Below, in pieces: positions 1 through 10,928 of a stretch of 64,000 bases of DNA. The translations under genes were made by a program, and so were the position numbers. The stretch comes from Chaetoderma sp. LZ-2023a (Eukaryota > Mollusca > Caudofoveata > Chaetodermatida > Chaetodermatidae), in the NCBI GenBank assembly GCA_034401795.1, contig CM067360.1, positions 49,958,073 through 50,022,072 on the forward strand, in the 5' to 3' direction. Under the pieces are notes generated by a model. It was given only the letters and a program-made list of their open reading frames with translations, ran no database searches and had not been told where the DNA came from. Position 1 is the stretch's first letter; every line of letters starts with the position of its first letter.

Positions 1-1494
1 CAATGTAAAACCTGTAATCGTTTATGAAGATGCGTCTTTTTGCTTGATACGGTCTTGTTTCTCTGATGAAATAGGGTAATTTTGGTTAATTAATCCTCGA
101 TACAAAGACGCATTACTCACATTATATACCTGAATGCTTTCCATTTATCTCTTCATTTACGTAATTTAATAATGACATGAGGAATCTGAATAATGACTGA
201 ATAATATACCAGAAATATATTTGGTTATTTGTAAAGCAGAAGAGTATACTTTAGCGGGTGAGGGTGGGGGGGGGGGTGGGGGAATGGGGCAGACATCAAT
301 TCCTGAGAAAATTTATGAAAGTAAATGGCATATCCTCCTTTTTGGGTTTGGTTAATTGTGTGATTTAGATGAAAGCAACTATGATGATGAGTGACTGTGT
401 TTTATAAATGAAAAGAGTGAAACTTCTTTCACCTGCATTCAGTTTTCTTCAACTGTATCTACTGTCACACCTGTCCATCGTGAAACAACCTAAGCTCATT
501 TAGCTTCTTTTTCATCTTTAATGTGCCTGGATTGAGTTGTTGAGATCTGGTCGCAAAACACTTAGCCATCTTACTGTTGAATTTTTGCAGACAACATATT
601 CCAGGGGTTAATATTTTGAACATAATTTGACTGAAAGTTGATGGTGGCTTTTTTATATGTTTTTTTCTGCATCTCTTAAGTAATGAAAATTGTAATGCTT
701 TCTGAGCTGGTGTGTGTTCTGTCATTCCAAGACGTGATGTCCTGAAACATGCCACTGCTGCTCTATCCTCACGCATACTGGAACCATATTGCTCAGTTTG
801 TAATGTGCTCAGTTTTAAGAATAGTTGTCTGTGGCTAGCTGTGTATCATGATAGCTCAGTCGTCTTTGCGAGGCTGGATGTCTCACTATTGAGACACATT
901 ATAAATTCTGGACCAGCAGCAGTTCATTGGTTTTCAAATGTATCTGAATTCAAGTGGGGGACGCGGCTCACCTTTGATTCTGTGATCAAATATTTATATC
1001 CGTCCCCGGACCATCTGACTTATCGAAGATACTTAGATTCGTGCCAAAGTGTTTCTCTCTGGTCTTGTTGCATCAATCTAGCTATTAATATTTGTATCGA
1101 TAAACAGCAACTTCAAACTTGTATCATACTGTGAATTTATTCTCTGTAACAATCTTAACTATAATCTGACTAAAACTTTTAACTAATATCCAACATTCAC
1201 GTTTAAGCTATAAAAGGTGGACCGAAAAGTGAACCAAAAGTGATCTCAAAAGGTAGATCCCGTTTGCACAAGACATGCAAATATATAGCACGCTCATCAA
1301 CCCTCGCCTCAGCCAATCCTGGCCCGGCACACCCTCATTCCTAAATCTGTGGTAGGAATCACTGATGTCATCTTGTTGACCGATCTGTGCACTCGAGCGC
1401 CATTATGACCTTTAACGGCCATAATGATTCAAGACTAATTTGTGCAGTGTTCGTATCCTGATAACATCGATGGTCTCTACCATCAGTAAATGTC
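1..1494. other. No gene recognised; A/T-rich intergenic DNA
   Basis: I see no supported coding region here. A 140-codon open frame at 712-1134 matches no family I recognise and has neither biased composition nor splice context. A G-rich low-complexity run lies at about 255-287. A stretch near 580-650 resembles half of the M2 palindrome family (an ATTTTGAACATAATTTGACTG-like core) but is too degraded to bound. Confidence 0.5.
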
Positions 1495-1554
1495 CAGCCA
1501 TTATGTTGACTGACCTTTGTTGTACGCCAACAAAGGCAACTGACGTAATGGCTG
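1495..1554. repeat. 60-bp imperfect hairpin
   Basis: The sequence beginning CAGCCATTATGTTGACTGAC is followed after a few bases by its near reverse complement, ending GACGTAATGGCTG. The arms are about 28 bp with a few mismatches. A smaller inverted pair (CCATTATG / CATAATG) lies just upstream at about 1400-1428. It is probably a MITE core or a small foldback. No protein is implied. Confidence 0.6.
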
Positions 1555-1929
1555 TGACCACGGCTTGACCATATATCCCTTCTCATGCTGAATTCAAAAT
1601 CAGAATGCAGAGTAATCTTTTATATCCAAAATCTGCACTTTGAATAATTCAGATTTTACAACATGTAGTATTGCCTTTTGACTTTCATTGGAATTTTAGA
1701 ACTGGGAATCCACAGATTCTAGAAGGATTGGAATGTGATGGTTCCTGTTACACAGCAGCCATTTACAATGTCGGTTAACCCTTTAACACTCACATTTATT
1801 TTTTTTTATATCATAATACACAGAGGGGACGCCACTCCACATGGTCATGCAGCTTAACCGCACCAGCACACATGCGTTTTTAACAAATGACAAGGAACGC
1901 AATAAATGTTTTTGTCTCCATAAAAAAAA

Positions 1930-2175
1930 TGCGATGCACTGTTGAAAAATAATTTCTGCATCGCCAAAAGATTGCACACCACCAAAAATGGCTGCAACGC
2001 CATAAAAGGCTATTTTTAGCACCGTCAAATATGGTGCACCGCCATAAATATGCATTGCACCACCAAAAATTGTTGCACGCCAAAAATTATTCACCACCAA
2101 AAAGGGTACACCAAAAAAATGCACCATCAAACCACCAAAACACTAGCACCGCCAAAAAATGTTGCATCACCAAAA
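1930..2175. repeat. GCACCRCCAAAAATG-type minisatellite
   Basis: Degenerate units of about 15-25 bp built on CACCACCAAAAAT or CACCGCCAAAAATG recur across this stretch. Two open frames on the minus strand (1783-2130 and 1880-2083) are simply the translated repeat, rich in GG, W and F, and are not genes. Confidence 0.75.
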
Positions 2176-2353
2176 ACCAGAACACAAATGCCCATATAAG
2201 GGCATGACACAAGCCACTTCCGGTCCACCACAGTGAGAGTATAAAATGAGCCGACTTTCAGAGCTCAGATCATTCATCACTTGGTCTCACAACGAGAACA
2301 TGCGTCAGGCACTCATAGAGTTAGTCAAAGTCTTAGACTAAGTCTTTAGCACA

Positions 2354-2554
2354 CCCTTTAACACTCATATCAGTCAAAAATGTCTTCTGCAGTGGTCTGA
2401 AGAAATGTCCATTTGCAGACCAAAAAAATGCTATTTTAGAATATTTACCACTGGAATGACTGGCTCGATAACGGTCTTCTCTTGGTCTACAAATGGACAT
2501 TTTTTATCAGAATATTTAAATTTTCTTGAACAAATTCACGGGCTAAAGGGTTAA
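2354..2554 (+). mobile_element. M1 foldback MITE (piggyBac-like)
   Basis: It starts CCCTTTAACACTCATATCAG and ends GGCTAAAGGGTTAA. The two halves are imperfect reverse complements around a loop in CTGGCTCGATAACG, with arms containing TGTCCATTTGCAGACCA and GGTCTACAAATGGACA. The left TTAA is lost (ACA). Family features are described under the copies at 12288-12758. Confidence 0.8.
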
Positions 2555-2754
2555 ACTGCAGAGGAGTGAGCCCAAGATTCTGCTGTTCCGCCACTTCTAT
2601 ATACATGTGTGAAATCGAGTTTGGCTCCATTGATGAAAAGATTTGTGGAGCCTAGGCTTCTATTAGGACAAGAGGTGTTCAATTTCCAACCCAGCATCTC
2701 TGAGAAAGGGGGTGGGCTTATATTACAGAGTTTTACCAAAAAGGTTATCTAAAA

Positions 2755-3650
2755 CTGATACCATGGAAATTCAATGCATTTTCTCCCGTAAAAATTCCCA
2801 CCGCCTACGTCTATGTTTAATGTATACCTAAAAAAATCACTGGGGAAGTGAAATTATTTGATTTGAGCGCCTAAATATTATGTATCCTTTAATAAAGGTC
2901 GTTTATTACATCAAAATGAATCCACAATTTGATATAAAATGGCAACTCGGGAATTTCTATCTATTATCATTGCACGATAGGAAGTGAGTATTATACTGAT
3001 CTGAATAACGGGTACCCGTTTGATAAACTCCCGCTAGCGTATAATATCTTGCGAGAACACGCCGCCTCCAATCGCAAAAGAGCCGCTGGCTCGCGAACTT
3101 AAGAAGCTGGCTATATTGTCATTCGTAATAATTCAATTTCGATCATTTAATGTTGATTGTCATTGCAAAATTAATGCATATTTTCTCCTGCGCTTGTTTG
3201 TTACATAAATTTGGTCTTAAAATTTATTTATAAGGAAGGTATTTAATCGCGCCAAGACTGTTTTACACGCATTTTGACAACAAAGGTGTGGAATAAACCT
3301 TATTATACCTTGAACATACATGGCCTACTATTAGTATTAATCTAATAGGTGGTCAAGATTTACAAATCCGAGGCCTGTATTGACTTCTAGAGGGGCCGGA
3401 AATGTATCAGGGCAGAGATCGGTCTGAAGTAGACACACCCTGTGACACGATTGTTATTATTATACACGCTGTTCTTAAAAATTGGCTAAAAAAAATTGTC
3501 CTACACAATCTGCTGAGTTAGGGGGTGGGCTTCTAATACAGGGTTTTGCCTTTTTGAAACTGCTAAGAAATCATTGAAGCTCATATGTCAAAGTTAGGGG
3601 GTGGGCTTCTATTAGAGTACAGGCTACAATTAAGAGAAATACGGTAGGAT
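2755..3650 (+). mobile_element. Degraded copy of the TIR transposon T1
   Basis: The segment at about 2755-3110 is homologous to 13715-14000 and 40805-41080. Shared marks are GATACCATGGAAATTCAATG, CTATGTTTAATGTATAC, GCGCCTAAATATT and the CCTCCAATCGCAAAAGAG internal repeat motif. Further on it has diverged. It ends near AAGAGAAATACGGTA, which resembles the T1 terminus. A 45-bp direct repeat containing GGGGTGGGCTT occurs at about 2705 and 3527. Confidence 0.5.
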
Positions 3651-5330
3651 ACCTTTTTCTTCATCAATATAATCATCACCATCTGCATACTCCATCTCTA
3701 GTGGGGTATCTGGCTTTGAGATTCGATGGTTTGGTCTTAATGAATGACGTCAAACAGATGATAAAGCTGGGGCGAGGTAGCAGATGAAGCACATGTGGTG
3801 ATCAACCATCTCGTCATGATTCTATTGATGTGTATTTATGATCTATCTGTATTCTACGGCTGTAATAACAGAAACATCTTACAGCTGCAATCAGTCCTTC
3901 TTCGCTTTTGACCACCGTGTCTTGTCCTCAGCCAAAATCCTTAGCTCCCTCAGGTCCATTCTTGATCTGAGTGTACCGAGTGCTTTTTTCTTGAGGTCAC
4001 GTCGCAGCACGCTTAACATATTTATATGCAATGACATCCTTTCCTGACTTTATTTGCCGACATCAAGCTGCCTTTGGAGTACTTGTTGGTTTTTATTTAT
4101 TGGCCGCTTACACCTAGATGTATTTGAGCCATGACTCACTCTTAGATGTGCTTCCCGAAAGGGTTGCGTTACTTCCCCGAAGGGTTGCTCTAAATAAAAA
4201 ACTGAAATACTCAAAACTTGTGATGTTGCTAGGGTTGTATGCATTGCCTGTTGTTGCTGTTGTTGGCAGATGCAGGTGTTGTATACCATGCAACAGAGGG
4301 GTGGGAGGGGTTTTAATTTATTTCTCTCGGATGTAGGATGAGAGTGGAGAGCAGCCTGTTAAATGTAAAAACGGAAATCGGGCAAAAATTTGGAAATAAA
4401 AATATATTACGAGATGAAACTGAAAGATAATTCTATCAAATAAAAGTAAATAAATTAAGATACTAGTATGTGATTAAAAAAACATGAAACATGCGAAACC
4501 TAACTTAACTTTAGTGTTTTTAAACAAAAAAAGCCTGAGTTAAGACTTAAAATTATAACCTGTTGCTGTTAGAAACTGTTCATTAAGTTGAATGCAAATG
4601 GCGCTGTTTATGGATTAATGGGCCTAGCCCAGCTGTTACAGTTATACAGCATCATGGATACGCAGGTTGCGTTGTATGTATAAATTTAGTCTTTGTCAAG
4701 GACATTTTAGCTCACCTGGCCTGCCTGACTGATGGTGGTGACTGCAGTGCTCACTCCGGTCATTCTGTAGATTGAGTAATCATCATGCAACTGCAATGTA
4801 TTCATATAGTTGATATTAGTCTTGTATTCTACTATATTTAGGCGTGACAGAGTGATATAATTTAGGGAATAGGGGCCACCTAAGCATGAAGTTGTTGGCT
4901 GTAAATACACACACACACCCCGCACCCTCTAAAAAGACAAAAACAAAGCTGGATCCTGCATCATATGTGAACTACAGCATTTTGTCTAGTCAGATTGCAA
5001 ATGTGATATAGCAGTATAACAGTGTTCATATTGTTTGATGTAAATGTTTTCAGATGTGTAACATTTCTGCTTAATAAGTGGATGTTCTGTGAAGTGATAT
5101 CCTTGGTAGGGCAATATCAGTTAGTCTGCTGGTAACATTTAATCAAACATAATCCTGGATCACTGTGCTCAAAATATGTGACCAATGTGTTTGCTCGCGC
5201 ACACGTTATACATCCATGATTCCTGAAGTTGGGATTCAATAACATTTGCGCCTATATCCATGATGAGATTGAATACAATTCACCTTTCCAGAGTATCCAT
5301 CTATCAATCTGATGTCATATGACACCATAA
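3651..5330. other. No gene recognised
   Basis: Only short, unsupported open frames occur. There is a short CTG/TTG-rich stretch near 4240-4270. A short TTTTAGCTCACCTGGCC match to the 5' tip of HINE1 at about 4708 has no further homology. Confidence 0.5.
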
Positions 5331-5690
5331 TCAGCTAAGTGGCGTGTAGGATGACGTCATAAATGAGTCTATTAGGCCCGTCTTGAAATCTGAGTGGTCT
5401 GACACGTTGTACGAATTGTATGTCTCTACTATTTAATAAACATGTTGAATATTTTGAAACTAATTTGACTGGACGCTGTTGCTGCCAAGCAGCAACAGCA
5501 TCCAGTCAACTTAGTTTCAAAACATTCAACAGCTTACGTGTATAGATTTCTGAAAATTGATAGTCAGGGAGTTCAGAGATCGATCGATCCCAACATGAGC
5601 GAGGTGTGGGTGGAGCTTAGCTAGAGAGAGGCGGGCCATAGCTAAAACTGGAATGGTCCATTGCTTACAGTCTATCTCATTATTTCTTTT
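5330..5690 (-). repeat. M2 dispersed repeat with central hairpin (5443-5532)
   Basis: The central palindrome TGTTGAATATTTTGAAAC ... GTTTCAAAACATTCAACAG has arms of about 40 bp around CTGCCAAGCAG. Its flanks (GTAGGATGACGTCATAAATG on one side, GATCGATCCCAACATGAG and GGAGCTTAGCTAGAGA on the other) recur in reverse order and complement around the hairpins at 7184, 7946 and 9031. This copy is therefore inverted relative to those. Confidence 0.75.
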
Positions 5691-5744
5691 TAGTGGGAAT
5701 GGGTGTCAAAGGTCAAGGACAAAAATATAATTATTGTCTCAATA

Positions 5745-5965
5745 TTAACCCGTTAATGGCTTTAAATTTGTTCAAAAAATCTAAATATTTACTTATTGAA
5801 TGTCCATTTGGAGGCCAAGCGAAATTATTTTTGAAAATTTACCGCTGGAATGACTTGCTCGGTGGTTATCGAGCCAATCATTCCAGTGGTAAATATTCTA
5901 AAATAGTCTTTCCTTGCAAATTGGCATTCCTCCTGTCCACTACAGAGAAGGCTGTTAGCCAGAGA
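5745..5965 (-). mobile_element. M1 foldback MITE, reverse orientation
   Basis: It begins TTAACCCGTTAA and has the M1 arms (GAATGTCCATTTGGAGGCC and TTGCAAATTGGCATTC) and the loop around GGTTATCGAGCCAATCATT. The half containing ACTACAGAGAAGGCTGTT lies at its right end, so it is inverted relative to the copy at 2354. The open frame running through it is a translation of the repeat. Confidence 0.75.
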
Positions 5966-6214
5966 CTCATCCACCCATCCCTTGGACGGGTTATTTATAT
6001 TTTGTGTACCGGTAGGCAGAAAAAGTCAGAAATTTCTAAGGGCAGCTTAAAATTTACAAAAATATTACAAATTTAACCGGGAAATTTGAAAAAATGTTCC
6101 ACCTTGGAGGATTATAAGACTTATATTCATTGTCTGTGAACAACCTCTTTTCAATTCCTGGCTAACAGCCTGCTGCAGAGGCAGGTTCAAAGTGCTGGCT
6201 TCATCATGAAACGG

Positions 6215-6507
6215 TTGTTATTACACCACAAACATCTATACCATTCAGTCATTACTTGCTAAATCAGCTACTCTGCATTTAGCCACCGGAATAAGATTGT
6301 TATGCTTGCCTACATGCCTCCATATGCCTATACCACTTCATCACACCCTCAACCAGGCTACTGGTAGAGTACACTCCCAGCATATGGCCTACTAGAGACT
6401 GGCATCAGTCTACATTCACTCCTCTATGACACCTGTCACTGCACATGACCGCGCATGCGCAAAGGCGCCCAAATAGGAAACAGATTCACTTTTCAAATAT
6501 TCTGTAA
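6215..6507 (+). repeat. Lone DIRS-A inverted terminal repeat
   Basis: It is closely similar to the left terminal repeat of DIRS-A at 12871-13160. It starts TTGTTATTACACCACAAACA and continues through TTGCTAAATCAGC, CAACCAGGCTACTGGT and GCGCATGCGCA to AAACAGATTCACTTTTCAAA. No ICR or coding remnant follows, so this is either a truncated element or what a deletion left behind. It retains the same near-palindromic GCGCATGCGC motif as the complete element. Confidence 0.8.
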
Positions 6508-7059
6508 GCAGAAAGTAGCCAAAAACCCAGACTAAGTTTTTGTATTTGTCTACTGTGTTCAGTATCTTATATGAAGGATCTATATTATTTATGCCTAATA
6601 TGTAGTATCTGTTGACAAAGTTATGTTTGTTGAATGTTTTATGGATTTCTGATGATTTATTGTACTTATGTAACTTCGTTACCGGGTTTTTGTGGTAGTC
6701 AACCATGCCTTCCATTTCATCATCATCGTCATTTACCCTCACTTATTTTTTAAGTAAGATATCTCCTACTAGGAATTGGATCTCTACGTAACCCAATAAA
6801 TATCATTTAAGAGTCTTATTACTCTTTGAGATATTTGAATTCAAAATTTCCCGCCTTTTCTAAGCATGTGCTTTGTTTTTTATTTGGGACTCCTAATTTG
6901 TAAGTTTGTTTTTTAAGTTCTATGAGGCTGCATGCTTCATATTTAGCTCACCTGGCCAGAATGCAATCCACAATGGTATGGGTAACTCACATAACAAATT
7001 TGTTTGGAGGAGATAGCTGGCCGGACAGATGGATGTGCGGACAGACAGATGGACAGATT

Positions 7060-7680
7060 GAGGCGATGAGATAGATTTCCTGTCCATCTCTAGCTAAACT
7101 CCACCCACGCTTCTCTCATGTTGGGATCAATCGATCCCTGCACTCTGTGAATCTCAAATTCCAGAAAACTATATAGGTAAACTGGTGAATATTTTGAAAC
7201 TAATTTGACTGTGCTTTAATGCTGCACCTATGACATCACCAGCACCCAGTCAAATTAGTTTCAAAATATTCATCAGAATGTTTATTACCCTTTAACACTC
7301 ATATCAGCCAAAAATGGCTTCTGCAGTGGTCTTGAAAAATGTCCATTTGAAAACGAAGAGAAGACTAGTTTTGAAAATTTACCACTGGTGATCGAGCCAG
7401 TCAATCCAGTGGTAAATTTTCATAAATAGTCTTCCCTTGGTCTGCAAATGAACATTTTCTATGAGAAAATTTAAATTTTTTTGAACAAATTCAAGAGTTA
7501 AATAGTAAAGACATACAAATCGTAAATCTTGACAGACTATTAAGCGTTTATGACAGACTAAATAATGTCATTTATGACATAATTTATTATGACGTCAGTC
7601 TACATGTCACATAGTTGACTATGATGTAAAATAATTGACTGGGAAACTGAATTCATCGTTAAAACAATACAGCGGAACCT
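7060..7680 (+). repeat. M2 dispersed repeat, hairpin 7184-7276
   Basis: The left flank contains CATCTCTAGCTAAACTCC and ATGTTGGGATCAATCGATCC. The hairpin GGTGAATATTTTGAAAC ... GTTTCAAAATATTCATC follows, then GAATGTTTATT and a right flank with AAACGTCAG-type motifs (GACGTCAGTCTACATGTCAC). The right flank is split by an M1 copy at 7288-7502. The same junction at 10826-10845 (GAATGTTTATTTAATAGTAA) looks like an unoccupied site. Confidence 0.7.
7288..7502 (+). mobile_element. M1 foldback MITE inside an M2 repeat
   Basis: It starts CCCTTTAACACTCATATCAG and ends TTCAAGAGTTAA, with the palindromic M1 core around ACTGGTGATCGAGCCAGT. It lies between TTTATTA and AATAGTAAAGAC of the host repeat. A related repeat at 10826 reads straight through as TTTATTTAATAGTAAATG, which supports insertion at a TTAA-like site. 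Confidence 0.75.
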
Positions 7681-8173
7681 CTGCAAAAACAGACCGGCAT
7701 GGGAGTGACAAATTTGTTTAGCTTGGAGAAGTTTCTGGTTTAGAGAGGATAAATTACATAATATAAGAACTGCGTGAATCCAGGCTTCAGAAATCTGTTT
7801 TCGGTTTAGAGGAGCTTTGATGGTTTATAGAGTGATCCATTTCTAGCTAAGCTCCGCCCACGTTTTCGTGTGATGGAATCCAGTTATAATGCTTTGAATC
7901 CGGTATTCCAAGAATCCCAATTTAGAGGTAACTATACAGGTAACCTGTTGAATGTTTTGAAACTAATTTGACTGGAGAGGCAGCAACAGTGTCCAGTCAA
8001 TTAGTTTCAAAATATTCAACCGACTGGTTAAATTGTGTAGTCAATTTGTACACTTGATGGACTTTTCAATGTTCATAGTGGCGTCAGCGTACATGTGAAG
8101 TAATTAAGTATGACATCATACACTTGAGTAGCAGATCCCTCCATTACGGGTTTGGTTTAGGGAGGAGTGGCTG
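7669..8173 (+). mobile_element. Possible CAGYGGAACCTCT-type MITE holding an M2 copy
   Basis: The left tip ACAGCGGAACCTCTGCAAAA is roughly the reverse complement of the right end at about 8149-8173 (GGTTTAGGGAGGAGTGGCTGT). Between them lies an M2 repeat (about 7840-8130) with its hairpin at 7946-8020. The TIR match is short and imperfect, so the outer element is tentative. The M2 copy is clear. Confidence 0.4.
7946..8020 (+). repeat. M2 hairpin core, third copy
   Basis: TGTTGAATGTTTTGAAAC is followed by AATTTGACTGGAGAGGC, a short loop and the complement ending TTTCAAAATATTCAAC. The flanks match those of the copies at 7060 and 8640, with CTAGCTAAGCTCCGCCCACG upstream and GGCGTCAGCGTACATGTGA downstream. 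Confidence 0.75.
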
Positions 8174-8640
8174 TAACTTCTGCTGTATTAATCTTGAAAA
8201 TAGCCATATAAAAGCATTTTTATCGTATCACAATGAGCTTTAGTAGGAGAAATATTAGCATTGATTTGTAGACATACTGTTTTAGGACAAATATTAACAT
8301 AGATTTGTAGCCATAACATTTTATGACAAATGTTAGCAGAGGACTGTGTACATAATGTCAGAAAATTCCATTTATCAATACGGCATAGTGATGACACTGT
8401 TTCGCGACATAACAAGTGCATTACCTAGTACCACAGATTAGCTACTGTAAAGTCAATAGCTACTGGTAACATGTGTGAGAGGCACCATTCATTCCAGGAA
8501 GCAAGAGGCATGTGTACTGTTGAGTGCTCTTTGAGAACGACTCGTCTACAGCGGTGTTTCATTCTCTATAGATGTCATACAGACCATAATAGAAATACAA
8601 CTTTAGTCGAGCCATACCAGAAATGACTTAAAACTAGTGA
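8174..8640. other. No gene; short degenerate tandem repeat
   Basis: Units of about 50 bp containing GACAAATATTAACATAGATT-like sequence recur at about 8240-8345. The minus-strand open frame over it is repeat-derived. Nothing else is recognised. Confidence 0.45.
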
Positions 8641-9290
8641 TTCGAATCGCATCCGGCACCCAAGAATTGATGAATCCACATTAAGCTATGCCCCACCCAT
8701 CTCTAGTTGAGCTCCGCCCATGTTTTGCCTGTGTTGGGATCGATTGAAAAGGATTGAACTACCTATTAACATAAGAGTCAGTGGCAAGACACTGCTGACT
8801 CACCACATGGCGACCCAGATGGTGAGAGGCCAAACGGAATCAGGGACGGATGACAAGATGGTGATAAGACAAAGGATTCAGTGTTGGGCGGTAATCATGG
8901 TTTTTTAACACTATTGCTTGGCACACTGGCCTACGATAAATGACATGTATCTATATACATGTTTAATAACCACAAATCTCCAACACCAAAGGTTCTGAAT
9001 CTCAATTCCTAAAAAACTAATTAGAAGTAAGCTGTTGAATATTTTGGAATTCATTTGATGGGGTGTTGTTGCTGCTTATGGCAGTAACAGTGGTCAGTCA
9101 AATTAGTTGAATGTTTATTAAAGAGTACAATTCGTACAACTGACAAACTTTTAAATGTTCTTGACGAACTTAGCTATGTAATTCATTATGTCTAGTTTGT
9201 TAGGACGTCAGCCTACATGTGACGTAATTGGTTATGGTATCATAAGTACTTGATAGACAGATTGGATTCATCAATTACCGGTAGGTAGAA
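8640..9290 (+). repeat. M2 dispersed repeat, interrupted; hairpin 9031-9110
   Basis: The left flank CTCTAGTTGAGCTCCGCCCA is at about 8700. The remainder of the left flank resumes at about 8970 (GGTTCTGAATCTCAATTCC), so roughly 220 bp of unrelated sequence interrupts it. The hairpin starts GCTGTTGAATATTTTGG. The right flank has AGGACGTCAGCCTACATGTG, as in the other copies. Confidence 0.65.
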
Positions 9291-9499
9291 TCTTAAGGTT
9301 TGTCAAGATGTTCCATTGTGGCTTGACATGCACAATCACCTGAGGTCTCTTGTTATAGATATGAACAATTATTTAATGTGTAAATAGCTAAATCGTTAAA
9401 TTCCCAGATCCAGCTCCCATTTGTTGGATAACTGGTGTTCATTCTGGTAGCAACAATGTTGTGTGGTGTTTTTATTTAACAGTTTATATGACCAAGTCG

Positions 9500-9680
9500 G
9501 CCAAAAAAACGCTGTTGTAGCAGTCTAGCAAAATGTCCATTTGTATAGGCCAATAGAATGATATTTTAGGAAACTTACCATTGGAATGACGGGGTCCATA
9601 ACGAGCCAGTCATTCTGGTGGTAAGATTCCTAAAATATCATTCTATTGGCCTATGCAAATGGACATTTCTTTAAAAGAAA
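9500..9680. mobile_element. M1-related palindrome, divergent subfamily
   Basis: ATGTCCATTTGTATAGGCC ... GGAATGACGG is mirrored by CATTCTGGTGGTAAG ... GGCCTATGCAAATGGACAT. The arms are about 70 bp. They follow the M1 pattern, but GTATAGGCCAATAGAATGAT replaces the usual AGACCAAGAGAAGAC core, which defines a subfamily. Confidence 0.7.
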
Positions 9681-9729
9681 ATCGTTATTTTGTAAAAGAA
9701 TTTTTTACATTAAATGGTTGCACGTGACC

Positions 9730-10248
9730 AAATTTTGGTGTGAAACATTGTTCTCAATAATATTTTGCAGTAAAGGTTGTCTGAGTAATGGACATAGAAA
9801 CATTGTATACCAACACTGATTCTGATATCATGCGAATGTTTGATAGTTCCCTCAAAGGTTGGCTAGATTTGTGCAGTGTCTGCCAACAAAGCAACGAAAC
9901 ACAGTGCTTGGGAATGAATCAGTGAATCATTTTTCATCTTGAACCAGTCATTGTTTGCAACAACTTTCGTGTCTTCACTCCAAAACCTCAATAGCTACGT
10001 GAAAGAGAGAACCTTGTTTATTCTTAATAATGAGAAAAATTAGTTGTACCTCTCCAGGATGTAGAAATTGTTTGAATGTTGTGTTTGACGCTGAAGATTT
10101 GTTTCAGCACGCAGTTGGTGGCTGTCTGCCGATTCAGGATAGAAAAAGTTGCCAATGTGCGAGTCACGGAAACAATTACCTGAAAGCATCAACATCACCT
10201 TCTATGTCAGGGTTTGCTGAGTTAGTTTTGTCGTAATGTATTCTACTC
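9730..10248. other. Unidentified stretch with a 68-codon open frame (10030-10236)
   Basis: The plus-strand frame at 10030-10236 has two CxxxxxxxC-type pairs and no recognisable domain. It begins MRKISCTSPGCRN. It could be an exon fragment or chance. The surrounding 500 bp show no repeat family that I can match. Confidence 0.25.
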
Positions 10249-10390
10249 AAAAGGCCAAGTAAGCTTATGGCATGGTGACTATCAGTCGTCCATCCGCAAA
10301 AGCTGCCCATCTATCTGTCATCCATCCGTCATCTTTTTCGTTAAAACTGCACTCCTTGTCAATCGCTTGGCTGGCTTAAGTCAAACATAA
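10249..10390 (+). mobile_element. Short HINE1 5' fragment
   Basis: It has GGCCAAGTAAGCTTATGGCA, runs of CATCCGTC, TTAAAACTGCACTCCTTGTC and GCTTGGCTGGC. This is the same order as the 5' part of HINE1 copies at 42791 and 56289. It is truncated before the first full tandem unit. Confidence 0.65.
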
Positions 10391-10598
10391 AGAGAAGAGT
10401 ACCATCAAAAATCTGATTAGTGAATTTTCCTGTGGTCATCATGGGTTTCTAAAAATGTACAGAAAATCATTTAAAATGGTACTCCATCCAAAAATGTTTC
10501 ATATAGTAATGCAGAATGACATTATAGAACATAAGGTACAGTCGAAAGATGATTTGAAGAAGATTAGATAGATGGATCTCCTTTATCCCTGCGAAGCC

Positions 10599-10743
10599 TT
10601 AACCCTTTAATCCTTGAATTTCTTCAAGAGAATTTCAGATTTCTCAGAGAAAATGTCCATTTGCAGACCAAGAGAAGAGTATTTTTGAAAATTTACCAGA
10701 CCACTACAGAAGCTGTTTTTGGCTGATATGAGTTTTAAAGGGT
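10599..10743 (-). mobile_element. M1 MITE with internal deletion
   Basis: It begins TTAACCCTTTAATCCTTGAA and ends GAGTTTTAAAGGG. The central loop and one arm are missing: TTTGAAAATTTACCA is joined directly to GACCACTACAGAAGC. Confidence 0.75.
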
Positions 10744-10784
10744 GCATTCCCAGAATCTCAATTTCAAGGTAACGGTACACGTAA

Positions 10785-10850
10785 GTAAAGCAACAACTCC
10801 CAGCCAAATTAGTTTCAACATATTCAACAGAATGTTTATTTAATAGTAAA
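10785..10850 (+). repeat. Half of an M2 hairpin
   Basis: CCAGCCAAATTAGTTTCAAC and ATATTCAACAGAATGTTTAT match the right arm and right flank of M2. The left arm is absent. This copy preserves the unoccupied version of the site filled by M1 at 7288. Confidence 0.6.
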
Positions 10851-10928
10851 TGAGTTTTTGAATTTGGCTTTTCGAGTTCAGAGGGTTAATAAGTCATTAT
10901 TATTTCAAGTGATTGTTCTATTCTTTTT

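Noticed and set aside
712..1134. 140-codon plus-strand open frame
   Set aside because: No recognisable domain, ordinary composition for chance frames in A/T-rich DNA, and no splice or repeat context.
1783..2130. Minus-strand frames rich in GG and W
   Set aside because: They translate the CACCACCAAAAAT minisatellite.
8640..8670. tRNA-like GATTCGAATC T-loop
   Set aside because: No acceptor pairing, anticodon arm or box A at the right distance.
10030..10236. Zinc-finger-like small gene
   Set aside because: The cysteine spacing fits no known finger and no second exon or homologue is visible; kept only as an unidentified frame.
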